Of a DNA stretch of 48,271 bases, positions 7,461-17,800 are shown piece after piece. The stretch is taken from NCBI GenBank assembly GCA_025363455.1, contig JANYDW010000062.1:1-48271 (forward strand). The letters run 5' to 3'. Made by a program: the position numbers and the translations under genes. A model generated the notes under the pieces. The model was not told the origin of the DNA, made no database searches, and saw only the letters and a program-made list of their open reading frames with translations. This DNA comes from Oleiharenicola sp. Its GTDB lineage: Bacteria > Verrucomicrobiota > Verrucomicrobiia > Opitutales > Opitutaceae. How positions within the stretch are numbered: position 1 is the first letter of the stretch; each line of letters begins with the position of its first letter.

Positions 7461-8903
7461 ATGAATTTTCGAATCATCATCACCTCGGCCTCCGTCCTGA
7501 TGTTCACAGCTTCGGCCTGGCCGGCCGAAGACCAGGTCCAGCAATTGCAACTGCAGCTGATACAGCTGCAGGCGGACTTTGAAAAGACCCGTCACCTCCA
7601 ACAGCAGCAGATCGACGCGATCACCCAGAAGCTGGCAGCTCTGAGCGTCGCGCCGGCCGCCCCCGCCAGGACCGACGAACAGCAAAAACTGGAGCAGGAG
7701 CTCGCGACGGCCCTCGAGCCGCCGGCCGCCGCCTCTCGGAACACGCCTGTCGCGCCGTCCGCCGGCGGCGCGAAGGCCGGTTCCTCCTACATGAACCTTA
7801 GCTTTGGCACCCTGATCGACGCCGGCTGGTCCTCGGTCACTGATCCTTCGGCCCAACTGCAGCTGGGCGATCATGATCCCAGCAAGCGGGGTTTCCTCCT
7901 GCGCAACGCGGAGATCTCCCTCGACGGGGCGATCGATCCTTATTTCAAGGGCTTCGCCAATATCGTCCTGAAGTTGGACAAGAACAACGCGACGGACATC
8001 GAACTCGAGGAAAGCTATCTCCAATCCACGGCGCTGCCCGCCAACCTTCAACTCAAGGCCGGCCAGTATTTCGCGAGCTTCGGCCGGCAGAATGCGCAGC
8101 ATCCGCATGCCTGGTCGTTCGTGGACCAGCCGCTGATTCTCGGCCGCGCCTTCGGGCCGGACGGACTCCGCAGCCTCGGAGCGCAGCTCTCCTGGCTGGC
8201 GCCGACACCGTTCTACACTGAGCTCTTCCTCAGTATCCTCGACGGGCAGGGCGGCACGGCCTTCAGCTTCCGCAATCTGGGCGAGCCTGATGCCGCTGGC
8301 ATCAACCGCTACGCCGGCCGGGCGACCTCGGACCGCACCTTGCGTGGCCCGCAGGACCTGCTCTTCGTGCCGCGGCTGGCCTCGTCCTTTGAACTCAGCG
8401 ACTCGCAGACGCTGCTGGCCGGCGTCTCCGCAGCTATCGGCCCCAACGACACCGGTCCACACCGCCGGACGGAGGTGTATGGAGTGGATTTCTTCTGGAA
8501 GTGGAAACCCGCTGATGCTGCCCAAGGTTTTCCCTGCCTGACCTGGCAGACTGAGGCGCTCTACCGACGGTTTGAAGCGGCGGGCGATCCGATCGTTCCG
8601 TTGCCGGCCGAGGTTCTCCGCGACTACGGATACTATTCACAGCTGGTCTGGGGTTTTGTGCCGCGCTGGAACGCGGGCCTGCGCGTCGACTATGCCTCGG
8701 GCAACACGGCCGCGGCTGAAGCCGGCGATCCGTATCGCGGCCAGCGCTACCGTTTCTCCCCGGAGCTGACCTTCCTGCCCAGCGAATTCTCCAAGATCCG
8801 GCTGCAATACAACTACGACCACGGCGACCTGTTCGGCAACGCCCACTCGGTCTGGATGCGGCTTGAGTTCGGCCTCGGGGCCCACGCCGCACACAAATAC
8901 TAA
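7461..8903 (+). CDS. Porin-like outer-membrane protein with N-terminal coiled coil
   Basis: 480 residues from ATG 7461. A signal peptide (MFTASAWPAEDQ) is followed by a Gln/Leu-rich coiled coil (VQQLQLQLIQLQADFEKTRHLQQQQ, about residues 25-60), an Ala/Pro linker, then a porin barrel from about residue 110. Strand segments such as RGFLLRNAEISLDGAIDPYFKGFANIVLKL and a C-terminal RLEFGLG are visible. This architecture matches porins that accompany zinc ABC uptake genes in some Gram-negative bacteria. It lies 131 bp after the small secreted protein and 29 bp before the binding protein, consistent with one transcript that brings metal across the outer membrane. Confidence 0.85.
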   Translation: MNFRIIITSASVLMFTASAWPAEDQVQQLQLQLIQLQADFEKTRHLQQQQIDAITQKLAALSVAPAAPARTDEQQKLEQELATALEPPAAASRNTPVAPSAGGAKAGSSYMNLSFGTLIDAGWSSVTDPSAQLQLGDHDPSKRGFLLRNAEISLDGAIDPYFKGFANIVLKLDKNNATDIELEESYLQSTALPANLQLKAGQYFASFGRQNAQHPHAWSFVDQPLILGRAFGPDGLRSLGAQLSWLAPTPFYTELFLSILDGQGGTAFSFRNLGEPDAAGINRYAGRATSDRTLRGPQDLLFVPRLASSFELSDSQTLLAGVSAAIGPNDTGPHRRTEVYGVDFFWKWKPADAAQGFPCLTWQTEALYRRFEAAGDPIVPLPAEVLRDYGYYSQLVWGFVPRWNAGLRVDYASGNTAAAEAGDPYRGQRYRFSPELTFLPSEFSKIRLQYNYDHGDLFGNAHSVWMRLEFGLGAHAAHKY

Positions 8904-8932
8904 CCCGACCTCATTCCAATCCTTCACCTTCC

Positions 8933-9844
8933 ATGAAAATTTCCCACGGACTCCTTCTCCTTCCGTTACTCGCCAGCCTGGCGGTCCCGGCCTGGGCCAA
9001 GATCAACGTCGTCGCCACCACACCAGACCTCGGCGCCATCGCCCGTGTCATCGGCGGCGACCAGATCGAACTTACCACGCTCGCCAAGCCGGGCGAGGAT
9101 CCGCATTTCGTCGACGCCAAGCCCAGTTTCATGGTGAAACTCAACCACGCTGACGTTCTCATCGAGGGTGGGGCGGAACTGGAGGCCGGCTGGTTGACGC
9201 CCCTGCTGGAAGGCGCGCGCAACCCCAAGCTCGAGGCGGGCAAGCCCGGCCGCATCGCCGGCGCGGAAGGCGTGCATTTGCTCGAAGTTCCGTCGGCTCT
9301 TGATCGGTCGCAGGGTGACATCCATGCGTCGGGCAACCCGCACTACCTGACCGACCCATTGAACGCGAAGATCGTCGCGGCGCACATTGCCCGGGCCTTG
9401 GCGGAGTTGGACGCAAAATCGGCCGGCGTGTTTCAGGCCAACTTGAAAAACTTCAATAATGAACTCGAGGCGAAGCTGGCCGAGTGGTCGAAGCTGGTCG
9501 CGCCGTACGCGGGGCGACAGCTCGTCACCTACCACAATTACTGGATCTATTTCGGCCACAGCTTCGGCTGGCCTATGGAGTTGTTCCTTGAGCCCAAGCC
9601 GGGCATTCCGCCGACCCCCGCGCATCTCGCGGCTGTCATCGGGAAAATGAAGTCCGGCAATCTCAAGCTGGTCACTGTCCAGCCGTACCAGAACCGCAAG
9701 ACGGCGGAGACGGTCGCCAGCCACACCGGCGCCGTCGTGCTTGATTTTCCATCGTTTCCCGGCGGCAAGGGCACGGAGGGCTATCTCGAGTGGATGGACT
9801 TTCTCGTGAAATCGACCGTCGCCGGTTTCGAAAAAACGCGCTGA
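8933..9844 (+). CDS. Metal ABC transporter substrate-binding protein (ZnuA/TroA family)
   Basis: 303 residues with a signal peptide (LLPLLASLAVPAWAK). It begins the mature part with INVVATTPDLGAIARVIGGD, the cluster A-I fold start. Metal-ligand histidines are seen in GEDPHFVDAKPS, SGNPHYLTDPLN and VTYHNYWIYFG. There is no long His-rich loop of the kind in many ZnuA proteins, so zinc versus manganese cannot be decided. The next gene, 36 bp downstream, is the permease. The periplasmic protein delivers metal to it. Confidence 0.92.
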   Translation: MKISHGLLLLPLLASLAVPAWAKINVVATTPDLGAIARVIGGDQIELTTLAKPGEDPHFVDAKPSFMVKLNHADVLIEGGAELEAGWLTPLLEGARNPKLEAGKPGRIAGAEGVHLLEVPSALDRSQGDIHASGNPHYLTDPLNAKIVAAHIARALAELDAKSAGVFQANLKNFNNELEAKLAEWSKLVAPYAGRQLVTYHNYWIYFGHSFGWPMELFLEPKPGIPPTPAHLAAVIGKMKSGNLKLVTVQPYQNRKTAETVASHTGAVVLDFPSFPGGKGTEGYLEWMDFLVKSTVAGFEKTR

Positions 9845-9880
9845 TGCCCCGCTCCGCCCAAACGTCCCATCCTTCCTCCC

Positions 9881-10711
9881 ATGTTTGAAGCTTTTGAAAT
9901 CATGAAATGGCCGCTGCTGGCGTGCCTGCTTCTGCCGGGCTTGCTCGTCTACCTCGGGCTGCACATTGTGCAGCGCGAGATCATCTTTGTGGACCTGGCG
10001 CTGGCCCAAGTGGCCGCGCTCGGCACCTGCTTCGGCATCCTGATGCATTATGAAGCAAACTCGTGGGAGAGTTACCTCCTGTCACTCGGCTTTACCTTCG
10101 TCGGTGCGGGCATCTTCACCCTGACCCGGACGAAATCCCACCGCGTGCCGCAGGAGGCCCTGATCGGCATTGTGTATGTGGTCACGGCCGCGCTGGGCAT
10201 TTTACTGCTGAGCCGGAGCCCGGAGGGCAACGAGGAGTTGCGGCGCACGCTGATCGGCGAGGTCCTGCTTGTGACGCCAGAACAGGTGCTGCGCACGTTC
10301 GGCCTCTACGTGGTGATCGCGCTCGTGCATTGGTTCTGCCGGAGGAAATTCCTCACTATTTCGTTCGAACCTGACCGCGCCGTCGCTGAAGGCAGGTCGG
10401 TCCGTTGGTGGGATTTTCTCTTCTATGCGATGTTCGGCTGGGTGGTGACGAGTTTTGTCCAGATCGGCGGGGTGCTCCTGGTTTTCTCTTTCCTCATCGT
10501 GCCGGCCGTATGTGCGAATTTTCTCGCCGATTCGCTGGGCGCCAAGCTGCTGATCGGCTGGGCGACGGCGACGGTGGCGAGCGGCGCTGGCCTGTATGCC
10601 TCCTACGTCCTCGATCTGCCGACCGGGGCCGCCATTGTCTGCGCCCTCGGCCTGGCGCTCATCCTCTCGCTCCTCGCCGCGAAATTCCGTCGCGGGCCGG
10701 CAGTGTCCTAG
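9881..10711 (+). CDS. Metal ABC transporter permease (ZnuB-like, ABC-3 family)
   Basis: 276 residues with about eight hydrophobic helices, typical of the ABC-3 permeases. FVDLALAQVAALGTCFGI is the family hallmark near residue 35, and FVQIGGVLLVFSFLIVPA lies near residue 195. The C-terminus ends in a short basic tail. It should pair with a ZnuC-type ATPase, but none is encoded next to it: after 10711 comes repeat DNA and then a minus-strand peptidase. The ATPase is either elsewhere in the genome or shared. Confident in the family, less so in the metal. Confidence 0.92.
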   Translation: MFEAFEIMKWPLLACLLLPGLLVYLGLHIVQREIIFVDLALAQVAALGTCFGILMHYEANSWESYLLSLGFTFVGAGIFTLTRTKSHRVPQEALIGIVYVVTAALGILLLSRSPEGNEELRRTLIGEVLLVTPEQVLRTFGLYVVIALVHWFCRRKFLTISFEPDRAVAEGRSVRWWDFLFYAMFGWVVTSFVQIGGVLLVFSFLIVPAVCANFLADSLGAKLLIGWATATVASGAGLYASYVLDLPTGAAIVCALGLALILSLLAAKFRRGPAVS

Positions 10712-10720
10712 TTTCAGAGG

Positions 10721-10792
10721 GTAGGGCGCGGACTTCGTTCCGCGCCGCGGCAAAATCGGCCGTGAGAGCGTGGACAACCCACGCCCCTACAT
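10721..10792. repeat. Pair of dispersed palindromes after the metal cluster
   Basis: GTAGGGCGCGGACTTCGTTC with CGCGCC forms one hairpin (10721-10749). GAGCGTGG..CCCACGCCCCTAC forms a second (about 10766-10790). They sit between the convergent ends of the permease and the M15 peptidase and could end both transcripts. Confidence 0.6.
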
Positions 10793-10831
10793 GATCCGAT
10801 ATAGAGGCGCGCTTCATGCGCGTCCGCTTCG

Positions 10832-11365
10832 TCAGTCCCGCCCTTCCAGCCGCCAGCACCAATGCCACGGTTCGTAGGCGATGCCCTGCCGGTTGCCGCG
10901 CGGATAGGAGAGATAAAAGCCGAATTTAGCCGCGTGGTGCTTGAGCCAGCGGAACTCCTGGGTCCGGGCGAACGAGACCTCCAACTTGAGGTGGCCGGGT
11001 GAACCGAGATCGAGCGCACGGCCGGTGTGGTGTTCGCTGCATCCGGGTAGGGCACTCGCCCGCAGGATGGCTTCGATGTTCTGGCCGCGCGCCAGCTTGC
11101 GCCGGATGATAGTGGACTGCCGCGCCACGCTGCGGAACGCCGACAAGGCCAACAAGGTGACGCCATCCTCGGCGGCGGCGGCCTGCATCCGTCGCCACGC
11201 CGCGGCCGCGCGCGGGGTCATCCGCAGAATCCGGCCATCGTCCCGCGCCCGGCCGATAAATACTAACCGCTTGGCCTCAGGCTGCAGGCGACGCGCCGCC
11301 CGTCGCGCAACATCCGCCGGAATGCCGAGTTTGGTCCAGAGTTTGCGACGGTCGTTATTGGTCAT
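10832..11365 (-). CDS. M15-family D-alanyl-D-alanine carboxypeptidase (VanY-like)
   Basis: 177 residues from the ATG at 11365. Zinc peptidase motifs are LSAFRSVARQ, SEHHTGRALDLG (SxHxxGxAxD, zinc His and Asp) and EPWHW (catalytic Glu and zinc His). These define M15B/C peptidases that trim the terminal D-Ala of peptidoglycan stems. No signal peptide is seen, unlike many secreted VanY enzymes. Its start lies 11 bp inside the end of the GH2 gene, so the two are probably translationally coupled. Confidence 0.88.
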   Translation of the reverse strand: MTNNDRRKLWTKLGIPADVARRAARRLQPEAKRLVFIGRARDDGRILRMTPRAAAAWRRMQAAAAEDGVTLLALSAFRSVARQSTIIRRKLARGQNIEAILRASALPGCSEHHTGRALDLGSPGHLKLEVSFARTQEFRWLKHHAAKFGFYLSYPRGNRQGIAYEPWHWCWRLEGRD

Positions 11366-14312
11366 AGCTGTGGAAATAGGGCTGAAAGGGTTGGGCCGCG
11401 CCCGGTTCGCCCAGCCATGCGGCGAGGGGTGCCGGCCAATGCACCGAGAGCGGCAGCAACGTGAAGCGGCCCTTGATGTGAGCGATCGACTCGGCTTTCG
11501 GGAACACATCGGGCCCGACGAACTTTGTGCCACGACCGGCGATGACGGCGTTGTGGCTGAGAATGACGCCGGTCGCGCCGTTCTCCACTGCGACATCAGC
11601 GGGCGCTTCGGGTATCAGCAAGATGCCGACCCCGTTTGGAGAAACCAGCGCGGCGAGCTCGACGCCGCGCCGGTTGCCCTGAAAATCGAGATCGGCGCGG
11701 TTCAGGTGGAAGCGGCCGAACTCGTTCAGCGCGTCCTTGCCCGGATAGCCGGCATACGGGCCCTGGCCCACCCAATGGAACTCGGTGGCGCCGGGTGCGC
11801 CGCTCAGCGCCACGCCGGCCTCGAGCAACAGCCCGTGCCCGTTGACCGGCATGAGGTCGTAGGCGACCTCGATGGTGCCGTTGGGTTTCACGATCAGGTT
11901 CAACGTGGACGTCAGCGTTTCCGCCGGCGCGTCGGGCCGCGGATAGCGCCCTTGCACTCGCAGGGCGATGTCTGCGCCGGTGCGCTTCGCGGTGATTTCC
12001 GGCGGTGACGCCGCAGCCAGCAACGCCCCGGTCCAGGGCAATTCTTTTTTGGCGCGCACGAATTCGCCCTCGGTCAGGCGCCGGCCGGCATGCGGTTGGA
12101 GCCCCGAAACCAACGCGGCGCCGGCGGCGTCGCGAATGGTCACCACGCCGGTGGCCCGGTCCACCGTCAGCTGGAAATCCCGATGAACGACGGTCACACC
12201 TTCCACGGAAGTGCCGAGGGTGAGCCCTCCGGTGGCCAACTGGGACGCGAGAAGGCCGAGCGGGGCGGCCGCCAGGGCCGGCTGGAACCGAAGGTGACGT
12301 TCATAGAAGCTCCGGCCGTACTCGTCGAGACAGCGCAGCGCGAGCCAGTTGAAGGCGGTGAGCGCCGCCGCCGGTACGTCGGCGGGGATCTCCACCGTCT
12401 CGGAGGCGTGGGCCGCGGCGCGCAGGGGTTGCATGCCGGACTGCAATCGTTGTCCGTTCGACACGAGCATCCACTCAAGTGTGCAGCCCCGGAGAGCGCG
12501 GAAATCGAAACGATTCTCGACGGTGACGGGGAAAAGAGTGGATCCAGCGGTGAGCGGGAGTTCGGTCGCGGCGATTTGCACGGGCGAGTAGACCTTGCGC
12601 ACCTGCCAGTAGTCCACGGAGGGAGTGCGGTCGGCGTAGACGATGCCGTCCATGCCCTGGTTGCCGTGGGTGTCGTAGTAGTGGTGTGGGTCGGACCAGA
12701 CATAGAGGCCGAGCTCGTGCGAGCTGGCGGGCGTCTCACCTGGCCGGGCGGCGCGCAGGATGCCCTGGTCCTGGAACATCCAGATGGCGCCGCCGGCGAG
12801 GCGCGGGCTGGCCTGCATGACGGCCCATTGGGCCTGCACCTGGTCGGTGGCGAGGCCGAGGGCGTGGGCGTATTCGGTGAAGATGACAGGCCGCGTGAGT
12901 TTGTTGGCGTAGTCCCGGACAGTGGCGAGGCTCGGATAATGCGGCGCATAGAGATCTATGTCATCGGGCAGGTCGCGATAGCTCTTGGCGAAATAGGAAC
13001 CTATTTGCGGGAAGCAGACGGGGCGCGTCGGATCGAGTTCCTTGACGCGACGTGCGGTGGCGATGGTCAGGGGCGTGTTGGGGTTTTCGTTGCCCACGCT
13101 CCAGATGATCACGCTCGGCCGGTTTTCGTCGCGTCGCACCGTTGCCTCGGCGCGGATGAGCAGGTCGGCCCGGTAGTGCTCGTCCGCCAGGTGCTCCTCG
13201 CCGAAGCCGAACGGCACCTCGTCCATCACGTAGAGACCGAGCTCGTCGCAGAGTTCGAGGAGTCGCGGCTGCGGTGGGTAGTGCGAGGTGCGCACGAAGT
13301 TGCAATTGGCGGCCTTGATCAACTCCAGATCGCGGCGCAGTTTGGTGTCCGTGGCTGCGCGGCCGGTGTCCGGCCAGAGATCATGGTGGTCAACGCCGCG
13401 GAGCTTGATCGCTTGGCCGTTTAGCTGCAGCACGCCGTCCACGATGGCGACCTGGCGCAGGCCGATCTTCTCCGTGATGCGCTGGCCGGAAGCCAGCGTG
13501 AGCTCGAGCGTGTAGAGCACCGGGGTTTCGGCGGTCCAGAGCAGCGGGTGCGCCAGCGTCGCCCGGGCTTCACCGACGGTGGCCTTGTCTGTGGCAAAGG
13601 CTAGGTCCGCCACCAGATGCCCGTTCGGCCCGAGCAGCCGCCCGGTGACCACCACCGGTGCGCTGGTCAGCGCACTCACCGTGAGCGTGGCGCTGCCGTC
13701 CGGGGCGAGGGTGGTGCGGGCCGTGTAGTGGCGGAGGTAGGCCGGCGGCACGGCGAAGAGGGTGACGTCGCGATGGATGCCCGAGAGCGACCAGCAGTCA
13801 TTGGTGTCGAATTCCCAGCCGTGGCTGCGGGTCGAGACAGTGATGGCCAGGTCATTATTGGCATCGGGGTGAAGCTGGTCGGTGATGTCGAAAGTGACGG
13901 GGTTGTAGCCGCTGGCCCACGAGCCGACCTTCATGCCGTTCACCCACGCGTCGAAGCCGGAGAGCACGCCGTCGAAGCGCAGCATCACCCGCTGGCCGGC
14001 CCAAGCCGCCCGCACGGGAAACTTGAGGCGGTAAAACCCGGTACCCTCGGCGAGCTCCTTGCCATACTTGGGTTCAGCAAACCCCTGGATTTCCCAGTGG
14101 CCCGGTACGGTGATCGGGCGGAACGCGGACGGTTCGGTGGCCGTCGGAGCGCCCGCGCGATAGGCGAAATCCCACGTCCCATTTAACGATAGCGCGGACG
14201 GGCCGGAGCGGACCGGATAAACCTCCTGGGGCTGGGCCTGGGACCGGGCGGGCAGGCCGGCGATGATCAGGGCCAGTAACGCCGCAAGACGGACGGGTCG
14301 GGGTAGGGGCAT
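11355..14312 (-). CDS. Beta-galactosidase-like glycoside hydrolase family 2 protein
   Basis: 985 residues. A signal peptide (LLALIIAGLPARSQAQ) is followed by the sugar-binding domain (LSLNGTWDFAYRAG, FDGVLSGFDAWVNGMKVG), an immunoglobulin-like domain, and the TIM barrel. GVDHHDLWPDTG, VRTSHYPPQPRLLELCDELGLYVMDEV, the acid/base Glu in SVGNENPN and the nucleophile Glu in FTEYAHALG are seen. The C-terminal part has the LacZ small-chain-like domain with FHWVGQGPYAGYPGK. It is exported, so it would act on galactosides or related glycans outside the cytoplasm; the precise substrate is not readable. ATG at 14312 gives the cleaner signal peptide over 14330. Confidence 0.9.
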   Translation of the reverse strand: MPLPRPVRLAALLALIIAGLPARSQAQPQEVYPVRSGPSALSLNGTWDFAYRAGAPTATEPSAFRPITVPGHWEIQGFAEPKYGKELAEGTGFYRLKFPVRAAWAGQRVMLRFDGVLSGFDAWVNGMKVGSWASGYNPVTFDITDQLHPDANNDLAITVSTRSHGWEFDTNDCWSLSGIHRDVTLFAVPPAYLRHYTARTTLAPDGSATLTVSALTSAPVVVTGRLLGPNGHLVADLAFATDKATVGEARATLAHPLLWTAETPVLYTLELTLASGQRITEKIGLRQVAIVDGVLQLNGQAIKLRGVDHHDLWPDTGRAATDTKLRRDLELIKAANCNFVRTSHYPPQPRLLELCDELGLYVMDEVPFGFGEEHLADEHYRADLLIRAEATVRRDENRPSVIIWSVGNENPNTPLTIATARRVKELDPTRPVCFPQIGSYFAKSYRDLPDDIDLYAPHYPSLATVRDYANKLTRPVIFTEYAHALGLATDQVQAQWAVMQASPRLAGGAIWMFQDQGILRAARPGETPASSHELGLYVWSDPHHYYDTHGNQGMDGIVYADRTPSVDYWQVRKVYSPVQIAATELPLTAGSTLFPVTVENRFDFRALRGCTLEWMLVSNGQRLQSGMQPLRAAAHASETVEIPADVPAAALTAFNWLALRCLDEYGRSFYERHLRFQPALAAAPLGLLASQLATGGLTLGTSVEGVTVVHRDFQLTVDRATGVVTIRDAAGAALVSGLQPHAGRRLTEGEFVRAKKELPWTGALLAAASPPEITAKRTGADIALRVQGRYPRPDAPAETLTSTLNLIVKPNGTIEVAYDLMPVNGHGLLLEAGVALSGAPGATEFHWVGQGPYAGYPGKDALNEFGRFHLNRADLDFQGNRRGVELAALVSPNGVGILLIPEAPADVAVENGATGVILSHNAVIAGRGTKFVGPDVFPKAESIAHIKGRFTLLPLSVHWPAPLAAWLGEPGAAQPFQPYFHSYDQ

Positions 14313-14435
14313 GCCTTCAACGCAAAGCATCGCCCGGACCGGTGCAAGGATGCGCTGTCCAAAACCCGCTCGTATTCTACGATTAAGAAAAATGACAGTC
14401 CGCGCCGAATCTCGCCCGGCCGGCAGGGACGTCGC

Positions 14436-14828
14436 TCAAGCGACTGGCACCCGTAGTTCATTGGGCGGGATTAGTTCGTCGATCACCGCCATGAGTGCGG
14501 CATGGGTAAATGGCTTGGCGAGGGCGTTGTCCGCCCCCAAACGCATGGCCATTTCGATAAAGTTCGCGGTCTTTCCCCGCACCCCGCCCGTGATCACAAT
14601 GGTTTTAACTGCCGGCAGCCTTTTTTTTATCTCCGCCAGCACCTCGAATCCCTCTGCTTCGGGCATGACGAGGTCTGTGATCACCAAGTCGGTGTTGTCC
14701 TCACGAAACACCCGCAGTCCTTCCCGGCCGTTGGTCGCTTCGACCACCGTGTGGCCATGGTGAGTCAGCAACAGTCGCAGCATGGTCCGGACCGCATCAT
14801 CATCATCAATAAGGAGGATTCGTGCCAT
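14436..14828 (-). CDS. Single-domain response regulator of the Kai operon
   Basis: 130 residues: a stand-alone CheY-like receiver. The acidic pocket is LLIDDDDAV, the phospho-acceptor Asp is near residue 52 in VITDLVMPEAEGFE, and the switch Thr and Lys are in VITGG and LAKPFTHAA. There is no output domain, so it passes a signal to another protein. ATG at 14828 lies 23 bp inside the end of the hybrid kinase gene, which argues that the kinase phosphorylates it. It is the last gene of the kaiC-kaiB-kinase-regulator run. Confidence 0.9.
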   Translation of the reverse strand: MARILLIDDDDAVRTMLRLLLTHHGHTVVEATNGREGLRVFREDNTDLVITDLVMPEAEGFEVLAEIKKRLPAVKTIVITGGVRGKTANFIEMAMRLGADNALAKPFTHAALMAVIDELIPPNELRVPVA

Positions 14829-17800
14829 GGGGAGCGTGGGATTTTCCGGCCAGGGTCGCATGGACGGCGAGGCCCAGGGAATGGAGGGTGAAGGGTTTTT
14901 GCAGGATATTGCCGATGCCGGGGGCGCCGACCCGATCCGTCGTGAGGGAAAGATTGTAGCCCGACATGAGGATGAGCGGCAGGTCAGGCCGGATCTCTCG
15001 TAGCTGGGTGGCGAGCTGCAAGCCGGTCATCCCGGGCATGGTCTGATCGGTGAGCACGAGGGCGAAACGGGAGGGATCGGCTCGCACCAGTTCCAACGCC
15101 TGGGCGCATGAGGTCGTGCTCTCCGCGGTGTAGCCGAGCCGGTCCAAAAGGTTCGCGCCCATTTCTGCGAGCATGTCCTCGTCATCCACCACGAGCACGC
15201 GCTCACCCTGGCCCCGGGGGGTCGGTCCGGCCTCGCTCTGGCCGGCGGTGGTGTCACCGACATGCTCGGGAAAATAAAGTCGGAACGTCGTGCCTTCGCC
15301 GGGTTGGCTATGGACCGTCACAGCGCCATCGTGGCTGTCGATGATGCCATGGACGACGGCCAGGCCCAGGCCCGTGCCTTCGCCGACCGGCTTGGTGGTG
15401 AAGAACGGCTCGAAAACCCGCCGCAGGGTCGCCTGATCCATGCCGCATCCCGTGTCGCTGACGGAGAGGCTGGCATAGGTGCCGGGCCGCAGTTCCGGAT
15501 TCTCTGCCGCAAACGCCGCATCGACCGCTACTTTTTCCAGCTTCACCTGCAGCTGGCCGGGATGGTTTTTCAATGCATGCCAGCCATTGATCGCGAGATT
15601 CATCAGCACTTGGTGGACCTGGTTGGCGTTGGCGAGCACCGTGGGGGCATCCGACGCGATCAGTGCCTCGATCTGGACGGTCGAAGGGATGGTTGCCCGC
15701 ATCAGCTTCATGCTCTCGACCACGATCGCTTGCAGGAGCAGCACTTCGCGGGTCTGCTTTTGCTGGCGGCTGAAAGTCAGGATCTGCCGCACCAGGTCGG
15801 CGGCACGGTTGGCGGCTTTGATCACCGCATCGAGATGCTCGCGCACCTTCGGGGCTCCCTCCAGTTGCATCCGGGCGAGCTCGGTGTAGCCGCTGATGGC
15901 GGCCAGGATGTTGTTGAAGTCGTGGGCGACGCCACCGGAAAACTGGCCGAGGGCCTCCATCTTCTGCGCCTGCAGCAGATGCTCCTCGACGTGCTTGCGC
16001 GCGGTGATGTCCTGCACGATTCCGATGCAAAGGCCCGGCGGTTCTCCCGCTGGCCACATGGCCGAAATTGTCACGCTGACCCAGGATTCAGCCCCATCGG
16101 GCCGCTGGTAGCGCTTTTCCCGCGAATATTCTCGAAGGGCACCCGCCTTGAGCTGCCCCATCAATTCCAGGTCACGGTTCTGATCCTGCGGGTGAGTGAT
16201 CGCGGTGAAGGTGAGTTGCTTCAGCTCCTGCCGGGTTCGACCCGTGATGTCGCAGAATCGCTGGTTGGCCTGCACAAAACACCCGGTCGCGACCTCCACG
16301 AGCGCCACGCCGACGGCCGCCTGCTCGAACAGGGTCTTGAAGCGTTGCTCGCTTTCCCGCAATGCATCGTCGGCCTGCTTGCGTTGGGTGATGTTACGAA
16401 ATGTCCAGATTCGACCATAATACCGGCCTTCCTTTCCCTTCACGGGGGCGCTGTACCGGTCGAGCACTGTGCCGTCCACGAGCTCGATTTCGTCCCGGCT
16501 GATTTCATCGGGATGGGTGTAGAGGTGGCGAATTTTGTCAGCAAACTGGCGGGGATGCTTGGTTCGGGTCATCACAAACTGAACCTGCTTCTCGTCGTTC
16601 TGCCGGACAATTTCCGGGGGGATCTGCCACAGCTCGATGCAACGCTGGTTCTGGAGGATTTTCCGGTTCTCGCCGTCCACCACGAGAATTCCGTCGAGGG
16701 TCGAGTTCAGCTGGGCCTCCAGCAGGGCGGTCTTTTCCTGCAGGTCCGCCTCCACTTTTTTTCGCTCGGTGATGTCTGTGACGATGCCGATGTGGCGGAG
16801 GGGCTGGTCGGTGGAATTCCGGACCTGAAAACCCCGGACCAAGACCCAGCGAATCTCGCCGGACGGCCGCACAATGCGATATTCGATTTCCAAGGTGGCG
16901 CTGCCGTCAGTCAGGGCGTCGAAGGCGCCCTGCACCCGCGCGCGATCCTCGCCCAGGACGAAATCGATCCACTGATGCGGGTGGGCGAGCAGGCTCGCCA
17001 CCGACCGGCCCCAGATTTTCTCAAACGCCGGGCTCACGTAGTATATGTGCTTCATGTCCGGCGAGCGGATCCAAAAGGCATCCGTGATGTTGTCCGCCAG
17101 CTGGCTGAATTTCTCGTTGCTCTCGCGCAGCGCGACCAGCACTTCCCGGCGTTCGGTGATGTCGCGCGACACCCCGATCAGGCCCACGATTTCTCCTGCA
17201 GGATTGCGCAAAGGCACCTTGGTGGAGGACGCCCAGGTGACCAGGCCGTCGGTCCAGGTCTCCTTTTCTTCGACGGCGATGATCGACTCGCCCGTGGCCA
17301 TCATGTCCTGCTCCTGCTGGAAGGCCGGTTGCGCGTGTTCCGCCGTGAAAAAATCCACGTCGGACTTGCCGATGGCTGCGCCGGGGTCGCGCAAGCCCAT
17401 GCGCTGCGCCATGCTGTTATTTATCCGGATGAAACGACTCTGCCGGTCCTTGACGTAAATGTGATCCGGAATCGTCGAGAGGAGGCTGCTCAGCAGTGCC
17501 TGCTCCCGCTGCAGCATCAGTTCGGCCTGCTTGCGGGCGCTGATGTCCTGGATGTGCGAGATGAAATATACCGGCTGGCCCGAGCCATCGCGGACGAGCG
17601 AGACATTCAGCAAAACCGTGACGAGTCCGCCATGCGCCCGAATGTAGCGCTTTTCCATCTGGTAGGTCCGGATCTCACCCGCGATCAAGTGGCGCACGTG
17701 CTCCAGCTCGGCCGCGAGATCCTCGGGATGGGTGATGTCCTGGAAGGTGCGGGTGAGTAATTCAGCCTCCGGGTACCCCAGCAAGTCACAGATGGCCTGG

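Noticed and set aside
14313..14435. Terminator between the response regulator and the GH2 gene
   Set aside because: No stable hairpin with a T-run could be found in this spacer.
15262..17760. 832-codon open frame on the plus strand
   Set aside because: Antisense to the hybrid kinase, with no recognisable domain; a shadow of GC-rich codon use.
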